Origin: CAMLDH01 sp966250375
GTDB taxonomy: Bacteria > Pseudomonadota > Gammaproteobacteria > Burkholderiales > Burkholderiaceae_D
Assembly (NCBI GenBank): GCA_966250375.1
Contig: CBINHE010000016.1
Location: 1 to 58,246 of the forward strand
DNA: 58,246 nucleotides
Direction: 5' to 3'
Shown here: in pieces, positions 1 through 6,990 of the stretch
Numbering within the stretch: position 1 is the first letter of the stretch
How the letters are laid out: every line of letters begins with the position of its first letter
The notes under the pieces: generated by a model
What the model was told of the DNA's origin: nothing
Databases searched by the model: none
What the model saw: only the letters and a program-made list of their open reading frames with translations
Position numbers and translations under genes: made by a program

Positions 1-126
1 TCGACATGGCAGCACCTTACAGCAAAAGGTGTTGCACTTGGTTTTTGAGAACGCCAAGCATGGATTCTGCTGCGCAAATCGGTATTGATGATGTCGACAT
101 CGTCTTGCCGCTCAAGCTTGTATTGC

Positions 127-153
127 TACCAAATTGGTATTATATTTTATACT
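127..153 (+). promoter_or_regulatory. Prophage operator O1 with -10 element
   Basis: The 13-bp sequence TACCAAATTGGTA at 127-139 is a perfect odd palindrome, followed by a TATACT -10-like hexamer at 148-153. The same block, 11 of 13 bases identical, recurs at 2121-2133, again just before TATACT. No good -35 hexamer is visible. I infer that both are operators of the HTH repressor encoded at 663-1052. Confidence 0.55.
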
Positions 154-188
154 TAAATAACGTTCTATTTTTGCGGAAATTTTTCGCA

Positions 189-596
189 ATGCATGCTTAT
201 CTGATTAATCCCTTCGCCCGTCAAATTACCACTGTGGAGTATCGTGGTGATCAGCGAAAAATCCATTGCTACCTTGACGCAGTACACATCGACATGATGC
301 CGTTAAATCGGGCCGGCGATGGAATGTATATCGATGATGATGGTTTCGCCAAGGACCCGACGCGGCAAGCATATTTTTTATACTGGCAGGCGGAGGAAAG
401 GATGGGGGCGGAATCGCATGTGGTTGCCGGCAAAGCCTTGGTCGTGGGAGCGTTGGTTGGCGGTATGCCCGCTGTGCCCTCGACTGGTATTGCGGAACTG
501 GTGAGACGCGTCGCATGGGTTGATGCCGCGCATGCAGTGGCAATTGCCTCGCGCGCGTTACGCGATAATGGTCGACGCGTCGGTCGAAGTGGATGA
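189..596 (+). CDS. Small phage-type hypothetical protein
   Basis: This 135-aa protein opens MHAYLINPFAR and reads like the small DUF3846-like proteins of phage and plasmid early regions, but I cannot name its function. The start chosen is ATG 189, because the 61 upstream codons of the open frame run across the operator and the -10 at 127-153. The ribosome site is weak (GGAA about 13 nt upstream). The C-terminal half, after about residue 70, is Ala/Val/Gly-rich and ends in a basic tail. It lies divergent from, and just beyond, the 3' end of the repressor gene, so it probably belongs to the same prophage lysis/lysogeny region. Confidence 0.6.
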   Translation: MHAYLINPFARQITTVEYRGDQRKIHCYLDAVHIDMMPLNRAGDGMYIDDDGFAKDPTRQAYFLYWQAEERMGAESHVVAGKALVVGALVGGMPAVPSTGIAELVRRVAWVDAAHAVAIASRALRDNGRRVGRSG

Positions 597-662
597 TAAC
601 ACTTTGATTCCGTTCCGTTAATTTGATAATTTCGCTGATTTCCAGAATCATTGCTGCTAGTC

Positions 663-1052
663 TTACGCTGCAGATTTCAACAATCGTTTTCGCAATAATT
701 CCATGATTGCCCGGCGTGCGCCTTCTGGATCGGAGCGATACAGGGTTTTGGCTGTTTCCAGAAACATTTTTTCGGCATCATCGCTGTCGTTGGTCAGATC
801 GCTGTTGGTTGCATGTTCTCTGTCTATCCAGCCATGGGGAAGTCCCAGTGCCTGTTCCATTGTGCGTGCAATATTGTTGCCAATATTCTTGCGCTTGCAT
901 TTTATATGGCTTAAATACCGGTCAGACAAACCAATGCGTTCGGCAAACATCTTCAGCATGCCGCGCTCGGGCAAATGCGAATTTGCATCTCTGAACTTCT
1001 GGTACAACGCCATGAAATTCTGGTGGCGTATGTGTGCATTGTCTATCGGCAT
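663..1052 (-). CDS. Phage repressor-like HTH regulator
   Basis: This 129-aa protein has a Cro/CI-type helix-turn-helix at residues 30-65 (MLKMFAERIGLSDRYLSHI, then a basic linker), followed by ALGLPHGWID. That ending is typical of repressors of betaproteobacterial prophages. The C-terminal part is a short acidic then helical tail and lacks the S24 peptidase domain of the long CI repressors, so RecA-stimulated self-cleavage is not expected. An AGAGAAG ribosome site precedes ATG 1052. It is transcribed opposite to the replication genes, as in lambdoid immunity regions. The likely targets are the paired operators at 127 and 2121. Confidence 0.75.
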   Translation of the reverse strand: MPIDNAHIRHQNFMALYQKFRDANSHLPERGMLKMFAERIGLSDRYLSHIKCKRKNIGNNIARTMEQALGLPHGWIDREHATNSDLTNDSDDAEKMFLETAKTLYRSDPEGARRAIMELLRKRLLKSAA

Positions 1053-1363
1053 TTATTCTTCTCTTTCGTTACGGCTTGGAACGCGTCAACAGGTTCTCTA
1101 TGGCACGCCCTAAGCAGTATTGTCGGTTGAAGTGCTACCTGTTGGCAATAATTTTCACGGTTTTCCGTAAGAAAAAGCATTTTGCGCGACTGAATTGGTA
1201 GTTATTCAAGAGGTGTCGCCGACTTGAAAAAAGTGTTCGATCGGAGCGAAGATGTCTTGGAAAATTCATGGTGCGACGACATCTACATTTGTGTATGTCT
1301 TCCAATGCTGGCCAACTCTCGGCATCGCATTGCCGCATTTGAAAATCCTCCGGAAAGAAAGTC
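1053..1363. other. Intergenic region between repressor and replication gene
   Basis: These 311 bp separate divergent genes and must hold both promoters. I find no convincing ORF and no copy of the TACCAAAT operator here. The reading frames that cross it are antisense shadows. Confidence 0.5.
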
Positions 1364-2080
1364 ATGAATCGCCACATTTCCCTATCGACTGCGATCGAGT
1401 CGTGGCAATGGCCACTTGCGGCAATTTCGCAGGAGTCAGTTGAAAAATTATTTGCCAGAATGCACGCGCTGTACGGCATAAAATTCCTGGAGCAATGGAC
1501 GGGAATTGATATCGAGGCAGTTCAGCGGCAGTGGGGTATTGCGCTGGGAAAAATGACGTCTGAGCAAATCCGGCGCGGCATCGTTTTGATGGAGACGTGC
1601 GATCTTCCACCTACCTTGCCGCAATTCATCAAGCTATGCAAACCAGTATTGGATCCGCAAGCCGCCTATTTTGAAGCGGTCGCCGGTATCACTGCCCGCG
1701 AGAAAGGAAAAATGGGAGAGTGGTCGGACCCCGCCATCTATTGGGCGACGACCCTTATCGGCGCATTTGACTTGAGAACACAGTCCTACGCGCAAATCCG
1801 ACGCCGGTGGAAAAAGGCGTTAAGCGATGCGCAAACGCATCCGAACGCAAAATCGATTCCGGCGCCGGATGTACATTTGGAGGTGATGAATGCGTCGGCA
1901 TCGCCGCACAAATGCACACCTGAATTGACGGGACTGGAGCAGGTGGCAAAGGCCGTTAAATCGGGCGGCAGTCAGGATGACCCCAAGCGATGGGCCAAGC
2001 GTATCCAGGAAAGAATTGCAAAAGGCGACAAGACAGTAAGCGAGCAGCAAGCCCGTGCCGCAAGGGAAGCGCTGGGTTGA
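1364..2080 (+). CDS. Phage replication protein P-like
   Basis: This 238-aa protein resembles the phage replication protein P / helicase-loader family. It carries the family pattern LFARMHALYGIKFLEQW, a Trp-rich helix, and DLPPTLPQFIKLCKP at about residues 80-95. Members recruit the host DnaB helicase to the phage origin. GGAAAG lies 7 nt before ATG 1364. The C-terminal third is polar and low in complexity. It precedes the LexA-boxed promoter of the recombination genes and is probably the first gene of the rightward early operon. Confidence 0.7.
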   Translation: MNRHISLSTAIESWQWPLAAISQESVEKLFARMHALYGIKFLEQWTGIDIEAVQRQWGIALGKMTSEQIRRGIVLMETCDLPPTLPQFIKLCKPVLDPQAAYFEAVAGITAREKGKMGEWSDPAIYWATTLIGAFDLRTQSYAQIRRRWKKALSDAQTHPNAKSIPAPDVHLEVMNASASPHKCTPELTGLEQVAKAVKSGGSQDDPKRWAKRIQERIAKGDKTVSEQQARAAREALG

Positions 2081-2120
2081 AAAAACACAAATTTGCAGCT
2101 AAAACGCCTTGCAAGTATGC

Positions 2121-2149
2121 TACCAAATAAGTAGTATTTGATTTATACT
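2121..2149 (+). promoter_or_regulatory. Prophage operator O2 with -10 element
   Basis: TACCAAATAAGTA at 2121-2133 matches 11 of 13 bases of the operator at 127-139 and is followed by TATACT at 2144-2149. The promoter drives the ATPase-Gp157-SSB block. Pairing with O1 suggests that one repressor controls both. Confidence 0.55.
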
Positions 2150-2163
2150 GTATGCATGTACAG
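2148..2163 (+). promoter_or_regulatory. LexA (SOS) box
   Basis: CTGTATGCATGTACAG has the exact CTGT-N8-ACAG form bound by LexA in gamma- and betaproteobacteria. It overlaps the end of the TATACT -10 hexamer, so LexA binding would block initiation. The extended 20-bp site, TA on the left and TT on the right, matches about 16 of 20 positions of the E. coli consensus. It lies 78 bp before the ATPase start codon. Confidence 0.7.
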
Positions 2164-2240
2164 TTACTGTCATTGGTGAGTAGAGTAAAAATTGCCGTCC
2201 GGCGCGACAGAACTGCTTAAAGTAAAGGAGTGACTGGATT

Positions 2241-3221
2241 ATGAACACAATGAAATTCGAAATTCGTCCTGCTGCGAAGGAGCGTGCCAAGTTGCGTCTT
2301 GGTATTGCCGGTCCGGCCGGCAGCGGCAAAAGTTACACCGCTCTCTTGATCGCATCGAGCCTGGGGGGGCGTATTGGCGTCATCGATACCGAGCATCGCA
2401 GTGCGCACTTGTACGCCGACTTGATAACGGGCGGTTTCGATGTGCTTGAATTGCCGCCGCCGTTTTCTCCTGATAATTATGTCGCGGCGATTCATGCATT
2501 CGAGATGGCGGGCGTCGAGACCATTCTGATCGATAGCCTGTCCCATGCTTGGGCCGGGGAGGGTGGTGCGCTTGATATGCAGGGCAAGATCGCGGACAAG
2601 ACCGGCAACTCGTGGTCGGCGTGGCGTTCGATAACGCCGAAGCACAATGCATTGGTCGAAGCGATGTTGCAGAGTCCCTGCCACATCATCGCGACAATGC
2701 GCTCTAAAATGGATTATGTGCAAGATGGCGACGGCACCAAAGGCAAGGTCAAGAAAGTCGGCCTGGCACCGGTCATGCGCGATGGCATCGAGTATGAATT
2801 CACTATATTCATGGAAATGGACCAAGCTCACAATGGTTTTGTCGGCAAGGACCGTACGCGCTTGTTCGACAATCAGATCATTGAAAAACCCAATGCCGAC
2901 ATGGGACGTCAATTGCTCGATTGGCTGAACAATGGCATCGAGCCGGCTACCGCGCCCGTGTTGCGAGAGCAGCAAGTGGCCGCGTTTTCCGACAGTATCA
3001 GCCAGGCGCAAACCATGGATGAGTTGAAGGATGCGTATGTTGCAGCGGCAACGGTGTGCGACGCCTTGCATGACGAGCAAACGAAGCGCAATTTCAATCG
3101 GTTGACCAATATGCGCAAGCATGAACTGGAAACCGACATTTCCGCCGCGGTAAGCGGCGATGTGGCCAATGGCCGCCTCAATGCTCACGATGGCAGGCAT
3201 GGCCAGTGGGAGACGGCATGA
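2241..3221 (+). CDS. Sak4-like phage recombination ATPase
   Basis: This 326-aa AAA/RecA-fold protein has a Walker A motif GPAGSGKS at about residues 26-33 and a Walker B-like TILIDSLSHAW at about 94-104. A conserved MRSKMDY stretch is typical of the phage nucleotide-binding proteins grouped as Sak4-like single-strand annealing ATPases. These act with a phage SSB in homologous recombination, and an SSB gene lies two genes downstream. The C-terminal 80 residues form a separate helical region. AAAGGAG stands 10 nt before ATG 2241. The stop overlaps the next start (ATGA), so translation is probably coupled. Control by LexA and the phage repressor is inferred from the upstream sites. Confidence 0.8.
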   Translation: MNTMKFEIRPAAKERAKLRLGIAGPAGSGKSYTALLIASSLGGRIGVIDTEHRSAHLYADLITGGFDVLELPPPFSPDNYVAAIHAFEMAGVETILIDSLSHAWAGEGGALDMQGKIADKTGNSWSAWRSITPKHNALVEAMLQSPCHIIATMRSKMDYVQDGDGTKGKVKKVGLAPVMRDGIEYEFTIFMEMDQAHNGFVGKDRTRLFDNQIIEKPNADMGRQLLDWLNNGIEPATAPVLREQQVAAFSDSISQAQTMDELKDAYVAAATVCDALHDEQTKRNFNRLTNMRKHELETDISAAVSGDVANGRLNAHDGRHGQWETA

Positions 3222-3721
3222 ATATTTTCGAGGCGTTTGAAGTCGCTACTGAAATTCGTGCGCTCGGCGAACAACTGCGCGCCGAGCAGCCAGATCGGCA
3301 AGCCGTCGACGATACGCTCGATGGGTTGGCATGGCCGCTCGATGAAAAGCTGGAATCACTGGCCAAGTTGCGTCGCATGTTGGTGGGTACGCGCGATGCC
3401 CGGATCGAACGCGCTGCCAGCCTTTATGAGCAGGCTGGACGCGATGCCGTTGCGATTGATCGCTTGGAAGACTTGATTCAAGCACTGCTGCAGGCATCGG
3501 GACGGGATTGCGTACAAACCGCTTTGTTCACGATTGCGTTGTACAAGAAAGCTGCGGTCGCGGCGGTCGACAATCCGGACGAACTTCCGGCAGCCTATCT
3601 CCGCCAGCCGCCGGTACCGCCGCCGGCCCCCGACAAACGAGCGATTCTGGACGCGCTGAAAGCGGGCAGGCAGGTACCGGGCGCGCATCTTGAAGAAGGC
3701 GTACGCCTTTCCATCAAATGA
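3218..3721 (+). CDS. Gp157-family phage protein
   Basis: This 167-aa protein follows the siphovirus Gp157 pattern. It has an N-terminal acidic helical region with DDTLDGL and EKLESLAKLRR, and a central segment with several R/E-rich helices. It ends in the diagnostic run TIALYKKAAVA, ELPAAYL and a C-terminal KAGRQVPGAHLEEGVRLSI. The family is linked to phage DNA metabolism and host resistance, but its biochemical role is unclear. The start chosen is ATG 3218, which overlaps the stop of the ATPase gene. A GTG at 3206 is also open but less likely. Confidence 0.8.
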   Translation: MNIFEAFEVATEIRALGEQLRAEQPDRQAVDDTLDGLAWPLDEKLESLAKLRRMLVGTRDARIERAASLYEQAGRDAVAIDRLEDLIQALLQASGRDCVQTALFTIALYKKAAVAAVDNPDELPAAYLRQPPVPPPAPDKRAILDALKAGRQVPGAHLEEGVRLSIK

Positions 3722-3746
3722 ATATTTTTAATGAAGGACAAACATC

Positions 3747-4214
3747 ATGGCATCTGTGAATAAAGTCATTGTGGTCGGTTACCTGGGCCGCGATCCTGAA
3801 ACGCGATATATGCCCAATGGCGATTGCGTCTGCCATATCAACGTCGCCACGAGCGAAAAATTGACGGATAAAGTCAGCGGCGAAAAAAAGGAGATAACCG
3901 AATGGCATCGCGTGGTAATGTTTCGCAAACTCGGTGAAGTCGCGTCTCTCTATCTGAAGAAAGGCATGCAGGTGTATCTCGAAGGGCGCTTGCAAACGCG
4001 CAAATGGGCGGACAAGCAGGGGCATGATCGCTATACAACCGAAATAGTTGCCCAGAATATGCATATGCTGGGCAGCCGGCCGCATGATGGCGAGCACGAC
4101 GAACACGGCGTCAACGATGGGTCGGACGATCCAGTGGCGTATGCCGACAGCAACAGCCATGCACGCGAGCCGCAACAAAATGTCCTGAAATACGCCGACG
4201 AGATTCCTTTTTGA
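3747..4214 (+). CDS. ssb: Single-stranded DNA-binding protein
   Basis: This 155-aa SSB has the OB-fold signature from the first residues (MASVNKVIVVGYLGRDPE), then ITEWHRVVMF and LKKGMQVYLEGRL. A disordered linker leads to the acidic tip DEIPF that docks partner proteins. It is shorter than most chromosomal SSBs and sits in the phage recombination cluster, so it is probably the phage copy. AAGGA lies 9 nt before ATG 3747. A stem-loop follows the gene. Confidence 0.93.
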   Translation: MASVNKVIVVGYLGRDPETRYMPNGDCVCHINVATSEKLTDKVSGEKKEITEWHRVVMFRKLGEVASLYLKKGMQVYLEGRLQTRKWADKQGHDRYTTEIVAQNMHMLGSRPHDGEHDEHGVNDGSDDPVAYADSNSHAREPQQNVLKYADEIPF

Positions 4215-4253
4215 CCGCGTACCATAGCATTTTGTGAATCAATGGTGGATGCG

Positions 4254-4318
4254 CCCCGCACATCGGTGCATCGTCAAACTTTCGATGCGTGGGGTACATC
4301 CTATTTTTCTCGGCAATT
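4254..4318 (+). terminator. Possible rho-independent terminator after ssb
   Basis: An imperfect stem with outer arms CCCC/GGGG and a perfect inner pair GCATCG/CGATGC (4268-4273 with 4283-4288) is followed by a T-rich stretch near 4312-4316. It would end the prophage early operon. Confidence 0.4.
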
Positions 4319-4409
4319 CGCGCTATACACCTGAAAATACCAGCGACAGATTGCCGTCGCTATTCTTATGGCGATGGTCACGCCTCTAAAGCCGGTAGGA
4401 AATAGATTC

Positions 4410-4652
4410 TTATGATTCTGTGTCTGGGGGGCGTGACGTAGTCTTGATGACCGTCACACGGCTGATGAAAAACTCGCCATCCACTACTGCCCGATGCGGT
4501 ACGCCGATAACGTTGAATCCCGGTCCGCCATCATCGAACCATATTTGCGCCAGCGTATCGAATTCCGCCGGTTTCAAGCGCAGCATTTGCGCCGTAATGA
4601 CGAACGTTGCACCGTCTTTCTGTCTCTTCACAAAATCATCAATCGCGGCCAT
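4410..4652 (-). CDS. Small hypothetical protein
   Basis: This 80-aa protein of unknown function starts MAAIDDFVKRQKDG and has a soluble, mixed alpha/beta composition. The start is placed at ATG 4652, where AAGGTAAAGG precedes it closely. The open frame extends 11 codons further, but only with a TTG and without a ribosome site. The gene sits alone between the prophage genes and the MITE-like element, whose left end is only about 46 bp upstream. It may be a phage accessory gene. Confidence 0.5.
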   Translation of the reverse strand: MAAIDDFVKRQKDGATFVITAQMLRLKPAEFDTLAQIWFDDGGPGFNVIGVPHRAVVDGEFFISRVTVIKTTSRPPDTES

Positions 4653-4787
4653 GCCTTTACCTTGTCGCTTAACTGGGGTCGTCAATCATAACGGTTTTAT
4701 ACCAATCCTCACCCATAACGTGACAAATGAAATCGATGGATTTTTTCGGCTGGCAAGGGGTGTAGCAGGGGTTTCGAATGGCATGGT

Positions 4788-4852
4788 GAAGCAGGGAATT
4801 CGTGGAGCACTGCTCCACGCCTGCGTAACGGCATTGCCTTGCAAGGCAATGC
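4788..4852. repeat. Palindromic module, copy 1
   Basis: The order is GAAGCAGGGAATTCG, then palindrome P1 (arms CGTGGAGCA/TGCTCCACG), then GCCTGCGTAACGG, then a perfect 22-bp palindrome P2 at 4831-4852 centred on TTGCAA. Copy 2 keeps the linkers but has different palindrome arms. Confidence 0.75.
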
Positions 4853-4877
4853 TCCCTTCATTCGCCTGCGGAGCGAT

Positions 4878-4895
4878 ATCCTCTTGCAAGAGGAT
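4878..4895. repeat. TTGCAA-centred palindrome
   Basis: ATCCTCTTGCAAGAGGAT is a perfect 18-bp palindrome. It is preceded by GCCTGCGGAGCG, a variant of the linker found before the other TTGCAA palindromes. Confidence 0.6.
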
Positions 4896-4924
4896 GGGGC
4901 CGCCGAGGTATGCGCCCTGCAAGG

Positions 4925-4987
4925 GAAGCAGGGAATTCGGACAGCATGCTGTCCGCCTACGTAACGGTCTGCGCTTGCAAGCGCAGA
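4925..4987. repeat. Palindromic module, copy 2
   Basis: The linkers GAAGCAGGGAATTCG and GCCTACGTAACGG match copy 1. P1 is now the perfect palindrome GGACAGCATGCTGTCC (4939-4954) and P2 is TCTGCGCTTGCAAGCGCAGA (4968-4987). The arms differ from copy 1 yet stay self-complementary. Confidence 0.75.
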
Positions 4988-5121
4988 TGCGCCCTGCAAG
5001 GGAGAGGAGGCGCCATAGCGAGCTATGGCAACGACGAGCAACGCAGGCGGGCGGAAAAAGACGCGATTTCATGTCACGTTCTGGGTGAGGATTGGTATCA
5101 CTCGGCAACGGATGTCTCGGG

Positions 5122-5541
5122 TCACAGTTGGGCAAGCGTGGATGGATCAGGCTCTCCTCCAAAATATTTGAGCAAGCAATCGTTGAAGACTTGATTATCG
5201 GACGTGGCCTGGGTGAACAAAGTCATAGATGATCGAAACTTCAGGTTATCCGGTGCGCCGAAAATCTCGTCAATTGATCGTCCGTCCACGACAGCGACAA
5301 GCCGACTGCATTCCCTCAGCCGGGCACCGAGAACCGGATGCGCCAAATATGCCTTGGCTTCCGCAAGCGACGAGATGGCAAATTTGCGCGCCATGACGCT
5401 GTGGCCCAATCCCTTGATCTGCGGGAAAATGAACCACATCCAATGACTTTGCTTGCGGCCTGCGCGCAATTCTTTGCATACATCTTCGTATACAGGGTGC
5501 TGAGCATCGACAAAGCGTTGCAGGTCGTATTGGCCGTTCAT
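5122..5541 (-). CDS. DUF1810 family protein
   Basis: This 139-aa protein fits DUF1810 over its whole length: YDLQRFVDAQHPVYE at the N terminus, HWMWFIFPQIKGLGHS in the middle, then AYLAHPVLGARL and a C-terminal CLLKYFGGEPD. The family is widespread and soluble, with no established activity. ATG 5541 is chosen because GGAGAAAGTC directly precedes it; an ATG eight codons upstream has no ribosome site. The gene is separated from the copper cluster by a hairpin and from the MITE-like element by 23 bp. Confidence 0.88.
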   Translation of the reverse strand: MNGQYDLQRFVDAQHPVYEDVCKELRAGRKQSHWMWFIFPQIKGLGHSVMARKFAISSLAEAKAYLAHPVLGARLRECSRLVAVVDGRSIDEIFGAPDNLKFRSSMTLFTQATSDNQVFNDCLLKYFGGEPDPSTLAQL

Positions 5542-5591
5542 GACTTTCTCCAGCACAAAAAGCACGTGCTCATTCCTGCGCGGGTTCTGAG

Positions 5592-5626
5592 AGCGGATTT
5601 CCTCTTATATCCGGGGGAAATCCGCT
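5592..5626 (-). terminator. Stem-loop at the end of the copper cluster
   Basis: AGCGGATTTCC and GGAAATCCGCT form a perfect 11-bp stem with a 13-nt loop, immediately after the TAA of the CusF-like gene. There is no T-run, so it may act as a 3' stabiliser or a rho-dependent stop instead of a classical terminator. Confidence 0.45.
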
Positions 5627-5968
5627 TTAGTTGACGACCTCCAGTGTCGTTACCATAAATACTCCATTGACCTTGGCAGCGACAAACCGGATCTTGTCGC
5701 CGGTTTTTACCTTATCCAGCATCGCGGGCTCCTTCACGCGGAACACCATTGTCATGCCCGGCATGTCCAGATTGGCAAGCGGACCATGCTTGATGGTGAA
5801 CTTGCCGGCATCCTTATCCACTCTTTTGATCTCGCCATCGCTCATCGAGACGCTTGCCTGATCCTTTTGATCTGACGCGGATGGATGGGGCGTATCATCG
5901 GCGAACGACCATGAGGAGGTCAGGAGACCGAACGCGATGCTCAATGCAAAACCGGAAAATTTTTTCAT
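5627..5968 (-). CDS. CusF-like periplasmic copper-binding protein
   Basis: This 113-aa protein has a signal peptide (KKFSGFALSIAFGLLTSSWSFA) and one CusF-type OB domain. The metal-site region reads HGPLANLDMPGMTMVF. In CusF the ligands are one His, two Met and a Trp that caps Cu(I). The His and the MTM methionines are present, but Met occupies the Trp position. It probably buffers or hands over periplasmic copper. ATG 5968 overlaps the DUF411 stop (ATGA) behind AAGGAAATC. It is the last gene of the copper operon. Confidence 0.82.
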   Translation of the reverse strand: MKKFSGFALSIAFGLLTSSWSFADDTPHPSASDQKDQASVSMSDGEIKRVDKDAGKFTIKHGPLANLDMPGMTMVFRVKEPAMLDKVKTGDKIRFVAAKVNGVFMVTTLEVVN

Positions 5969-6429
5969 GTTGATTTCCTTCCTAGGGTGCCGAAATGGCG
6001 GTAAACAGAATAGCGTCCATTCGCATGGACCAGCAGTACGTCGTATGGATCGCTGCGATGGCCTTCCATGCCGGGCGACCCCATCGGCATCGATGGTACG
6101 GCCAGCCCTTTCGCCTTTGGCCGCTCGACTAGCAGGCGCTTGATTTCACTGGCCGGCACATGGCCCTCAATGGCATAGCCTTGCACCATCGCGGTGTGGC
6201 AAGAACCGAGCGTCTGCGGTATGCCGAACTTCTCGCGGTAGTCGGAAGGACTGGCGACGTCGTGAGCGTTGACCGTAAAGCCGTTCGCGCGCAAATGCTC
6301 GATCCACGCGGTGCAACATCCGCAGGTGGCGCTTTTGTAAACGTCGATTACCGGCACTGCGGCGCTCGCCATGAGAGGGATGCCGAGGGAGGCGGCAATG
6401 ATGGCTTGCAAAAGAATGCGTCGTTTCAT
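5965..6429 (-). CDS. DUF411 metal-binding protein
   Basis: This 154-aa exported protein has a signal peptide ending about residue 23 (MASA). The DUF411 core begins VIDVYKSATCGCCTAWIEHL and has a thioredoxin-like CGCC pair. It continues with the conserved GSCHTAMVQGYAIEGHVP and a Met-rich segment PSMPMGSPGM, with copper-ligand potential. DUF411 proteins are regular members of periplasmic copper and silver resistance clusters, though their exact role is not settled. It lies 3 bp after the cupredoxin gene and overlaps the CusF-like gene. Confidence 0.87.
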   Translation of the reverse strand: MKRRILLQAIIAASLGIPLMASAAVPVIDVYKSATCGCCTAWIEHLRANGFTVNAHDVASPSDYREKFGIPQTLGSCHTAMVQGYAIEGHVPASEIKRLLVERPKAKGLAVPSMPMGSPGMEGHRSDPYDVLLVHANGRYSVYRHFGTLGRKST

Positions 6430-6432
6430 GTT

Positions 6433-6990
6433 TTATCTCTTCGTAACGTTGATTTTTCCTACCATGCCGGCTTCGAAATGACCTGGCGCCAGACAACCGA
6501 AATTGAAGTGACCCGGCTTGGTGAACTGCCACACCATTTCTTCCCGGGCGCCGGGCTTGATGTGTGCCATATACGGTTCGTCATGTTCCATTTCCGGATT
6601 TTTTTCATGAGTTCGCCATGCTCCTTCAGTTCCGCCATCGTGCCAAGCACTATTTCGTGTAGAAACTTTCCATTGTTTTTCACGATGAAGCGGATGGTTT
6701 CGCCTTGCCGGACTTTGATGGCGGACGGTGTGTAGCGCATGGTGTCGTCCATTGCGATATGGATGGTGCGCGTGACATGCTTGGGGGGTGCCCTGTCTTC
6801 CGAATTCTTTCTCTTCGGTAGACAGGATGATGCCTTTTTCTTTCTTCCGATGCGAGTCGCCGTGCGCGAGCGCAGCCGGCATCGCACTGCCGAAAGAGAC
6901 GGCCAGCAACGCGCCAGCCAACGCAGTGTCGATGGAAGTGCGGATTTTCATAGGGGGCCTTGTATAAAAGCGTGAGTCAAGAGATGGCAT
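6433..6990 (-). pseudogene. Cupredoxin with two compensating frameshifts
   Basis: The signal peptide and N terminus (MKIRTSIDTALAG) and the C terminus (EMEHDEPYMAHI to FGCLAPGHFEAGM) share one frame. The middle, APPKHVTRTIHIAMDDTMRY to KEHGELMKK, is open only in another frame. The first shift falls at about 6780-6790 in a G/C run and the second at about 6602-6608 in an A7 run (sense strand). Repairing both gives a normal plastocyanin-like copper protein with His, Cys, His and Met ligands. ATG 6990 overlaps the oxidase stop (TAATG), while ATG 6951 fits the signal peptide better. This is either a double sequencing error in homopolymers or a real pseudogene whose middle is scrambled. Confidence 0.75.

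Larger units (their letters stand above)
4699..5098. mobile_element. MITE-like element with 35-37 bp inverted ends
   Basis: The left end (4699-4735) and right end (5064-5098) are inverted copies, starting ATACCAATCCTCACCCA on the left and ending in its complement. They differ by one substitution and a 2-bp indel. No transposase frame lies between them. The interior holds at least five strong palindromes, including two copies of a palindromic module. The bases TA flank CCAATCC at both ends, consistent with a TA target duplication as in IS630/mariner-type MITEs, but this is uncertain because the inverted match continues outward. Confidence 0.7.

Noticed and set aside
1..120. Short minus-strand ORF at the window edge
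   Set aside because: It is only 27 codons with no ribosome site, so it cannot be told from chance.
4420..5088. 222-aa ORF running through the small gene and the MITE-like element
   Set aside because: It is antisense to the small gene at 4410-4652 and crosses the element's palindromes. Its composition is that of non-coding sequence.
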